From Alistipes sp. CAG:514 (lineage in GTDB: Bacteria; Bacteroidota; Bacteroidia; Bacteroidales; UBA932): a stretch of 64,000 nucleotides of DNA. The translations under genes and the position numbers were made by a program. Every line of letters begins with the position of its first letter. The stretch's first letter is position 1. Location: positions 1 to 64,000 of the forward strand of contig HF986015.1 of assembly GCA_000431015.1 (NCBI GenBank), given 5' to 3'. Below the pieces are notes generated by a model. It worked only from the letters and a program-made list of their open reading frames with translations. It did no database searches and was not told the DNA's origin. This document shows, piece by piece, positions 62,853-64,000 of this stretch.

Positions 62853-63269
62853 CTATTTGCCGGTCCTGTCAAGGTAGCTTTGCAGGATGATCGCGGCGCT
62901 GATCCTGTCCACGGATGTCTTATCCCTGCGGTCCTTGGCCTTCATGCCGCCGTCAATCATGGCCCTGTGGGCCAGAACCGAGGTAAAACGTTCATCCTCA
63001 AGGGTTACCGGGATGTCCGGAAAGGCCTTGGCAAGAGTCTTCAGGAACACTTCCACATCGGCGGCGGCCTCGGACGGCTTATTGTTCATGTTCATCGGAT
63101 AGCCGACAACAAAACGAGTTATGGTCTCCGTTTGAGCATAATTTTTGATATATTCTATTATCTTTGCAGCTGGAACCGTGTCCAGGGCTGAGGCAAAAAT
63201 GCCCAGCGGGTCGCTGACTGCCACACCAACGCGTTTGCGTCCGTAGTCTATGCCGATAATCCTGTCCAT
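62853..63269 (-). CDS. ruvX: RuvX/YqgF RNase H-like nuclease (16S rRNA processing)
   Basis: 138 residues from the ATG at 63269 (MDRIIGIDYGRKRVGVAVSD; the frame opens at 63281). Asp in GIDYG and later LEDERFTSVLA and DRISAAIILQSYL complete the RNase H-like site. Family members trim the 5' end of 16S rRNA. First gene of the ruvX-def-mutase run, divergent from the M23 gene at the window end. Confidence 0.93.
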   Translation of the reverse strand: MDRIIGIDYGRKRVGVAVSDPLGIFASALDTVPAAKIIEYIKNYAQTETITRFVVGYPMNMNNKPSEAAADVEVFLKTLAKAFPDIPVTLEDERFTSVLAHRAMIDGGMKAKDRRDKTSVDRISAAIILQSYLDRTGK

Positions 63270-63314
63270 TGTAATCCGCAAAGTTAACGAAAAAGGCTCT
63301 CAAGTCAAAATCTT

Positions 63315-64000
63315 ATGTCAAAGCAAAAAAAAGGCGGCATCATAAAGAACTTCAGGCTCACTTTGGTGGACGATGACACCCACGACAAAGTGTGGTCGAA
63401 AAAATTCACAAGAATCGGCGCACTTGTGACGGCGGTGACAGTCATCGTTGTCACCATCGCCACCATATTCTGCGTCATAGCCTTCACTCCTATCCGCACA
63501 CTCATTCCGGGGTACCCTGACGCGCGGAGCAAGCACGATGCGATCAAGAACGCGATCACGATAGACTCCCTGGAGAATGTGCTGACGAAATGGGAACTAT
63601 ATTCAGAGAATCTCCGGCGCGTGGTCGACGGTCAGGAGCCGCTGAAGATCGACAGCCTGATGGAGGTGAGGAAGAATCCCGCCGCCGAGGCCGGCGACTC
63701 CAGGGAACTGGCCGAGAAAGACTCGCTTCTGCGAAAGGAGGTGGCGGACGAGGACAGGTTCGACATCAAGCCAGGCTCCGCAAGGACGCTTCCTATCGAG
63801 GGCATGCATTTCTTCACGCCGCTCAAGGGTGTTGTCTCACAGGGTTACGACAAGGCCCTCCATCCGTACATCGACATCACAGCTCCGGGCAACTCGGTCG
63901 TGATGTCCGTTCTTGACGGCACCGTCATCTCGGCGGGATGGAACGACACGGAGGGCTACACGATAAGGATCCAGCACGAAGGAGACATCATCTCCGTCTA
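63315..64000 (+). CDS. M23-family membrane-anchored peptidase, 3' end outside the window
   Basis: ATG at 63315; the frame stays open for 228 codons to the end of the window. One membrane helix (about residues 36-58: ALVTAVTVIVVTIATIFCVIA), a short coiled stretch (about 80-130), and then the start of a LytM domain (HPYIDITAPGNSVVMSVLDGTVISAG). The His/Asp ligand motif HPYID is present; the remaining ligands lie beyond the edge, so activity cannot be judged. Upstream, the ruvX gene diverges with 45 bp between them. Confidence 0.88.
   Translation, partial: MSKQKKGGIIKNFRLTLVDDDTHDKVWSKKFTRIGALVTAVTVIVVTIATIFCVIAFTPIRTLIPGYPDARSKHDAIKNAITIDSLENVLTKWELYSENLRRVVDGQEPLKIDSLMEVRKNPAAEAGDSRELAEKDSLLRKEVADEDRFDIKPGSARTLPIEGMHFFTPLKGVVSQGYDKALHPYIDITAPGNSVVMSVLDGTVISAGWNDTEGYTIRIQHEGDIISV

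Overview
The window looks like a piece of a Bacteroidota chromosome, most likely order Bacteroidales. The evidence is the promoter style (TAnnTTTG -7 boxes, several with a TTTG -33 box 19-21 bp upstream), the almost complete absence of Shine-Dalgarno sites except at groL and rpsU, a full moxR-DUF58-Bat operon, an alpha-2-macroglobulin/PbpC pair, and Bacteroidales-type gene neighbourhoods. Base composition is moderately GC-rich with strong third-position C/G preference. I cannot fix the genus. Almost everything is chromosomal housekeeping; the clearest accessory-looking stretch is the 0.9 kb scar after tRNA-Leu (58923-59835).

Layout, left to right. A strong leftward promoter at 85-115 probably drives an rRNA or other stable-RNA transcript that leaves the window. 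Next come a sugar permease and ribokinase behind a promoter with a repressor-like palindrome, groES-groEL, a large lipoprotein alpha-2-macroglobulin followed by its usual partner PbpC, an M48 protease and malate dehydrogenase. A probable structured leader RNA precedes a phosphopantetheinyl transferase, then LemA and a DUF2207 membrane protein. At 17.6-18.6 kb a signal-peptidase-like protease diverges from a PqqD-like gene and a 46-codon ORF that looks truncated, possibly the relic of a peptide-maturation locus. A GH106-type rhamnosidase, a TPR/EnvC/TsaE operon, a ComM-like ATPase and a two-domain nucleoside kinase follow.

From 29.2 to 37.6 kb one leftward operon carries moxR, DUF58, a BatD-like membrane protein, batA, batB, batC and a fused batD-batE. 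moxR contains a 33-bp in-frame tandem duplication. truA, xseA/xseB, then a rightward run of engB, prs, a small Cys-rich membrane protein, der, a LysE-type exporter, a PASTA protein and rluD fill 37.6-46.1 kb. A TonB-receptor-like barrel, ruvC, serS, rpmA/rplU, a sirtuin without zinc-ribbon cysteines and an AAA-type ATPase are leftward up to 54.3 kb. rpsU, with a textbook SD, is followed by two copies of an intergenic hairpin repeat. A giant AsmA-like gene then follows, interrupted by a single in-frame TAA, and then tRNA-Leu(UAG). The right end carries an M23/LysM endopeptidase, a phosphoglucomutase/phosphomannomutase, peptide deformylase, ruvX and the start of a third LytM-domain protein cut by the window edge.

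Most notable observations: the nonsense-interrupted AsmA gene; over a hundred GAATAT/ATATTC hexamers counted by eye; a MITE/REP-like inverted-repeat family; the moxR duplication; paired GGTACA-N16-TGTACC boxes and a short basic ORF next to tRNA-Leu; a 52-bp intergenic tandem repeat; and AACG-centred palindromes at the ribokinase and nucleoside-kinase promoters.
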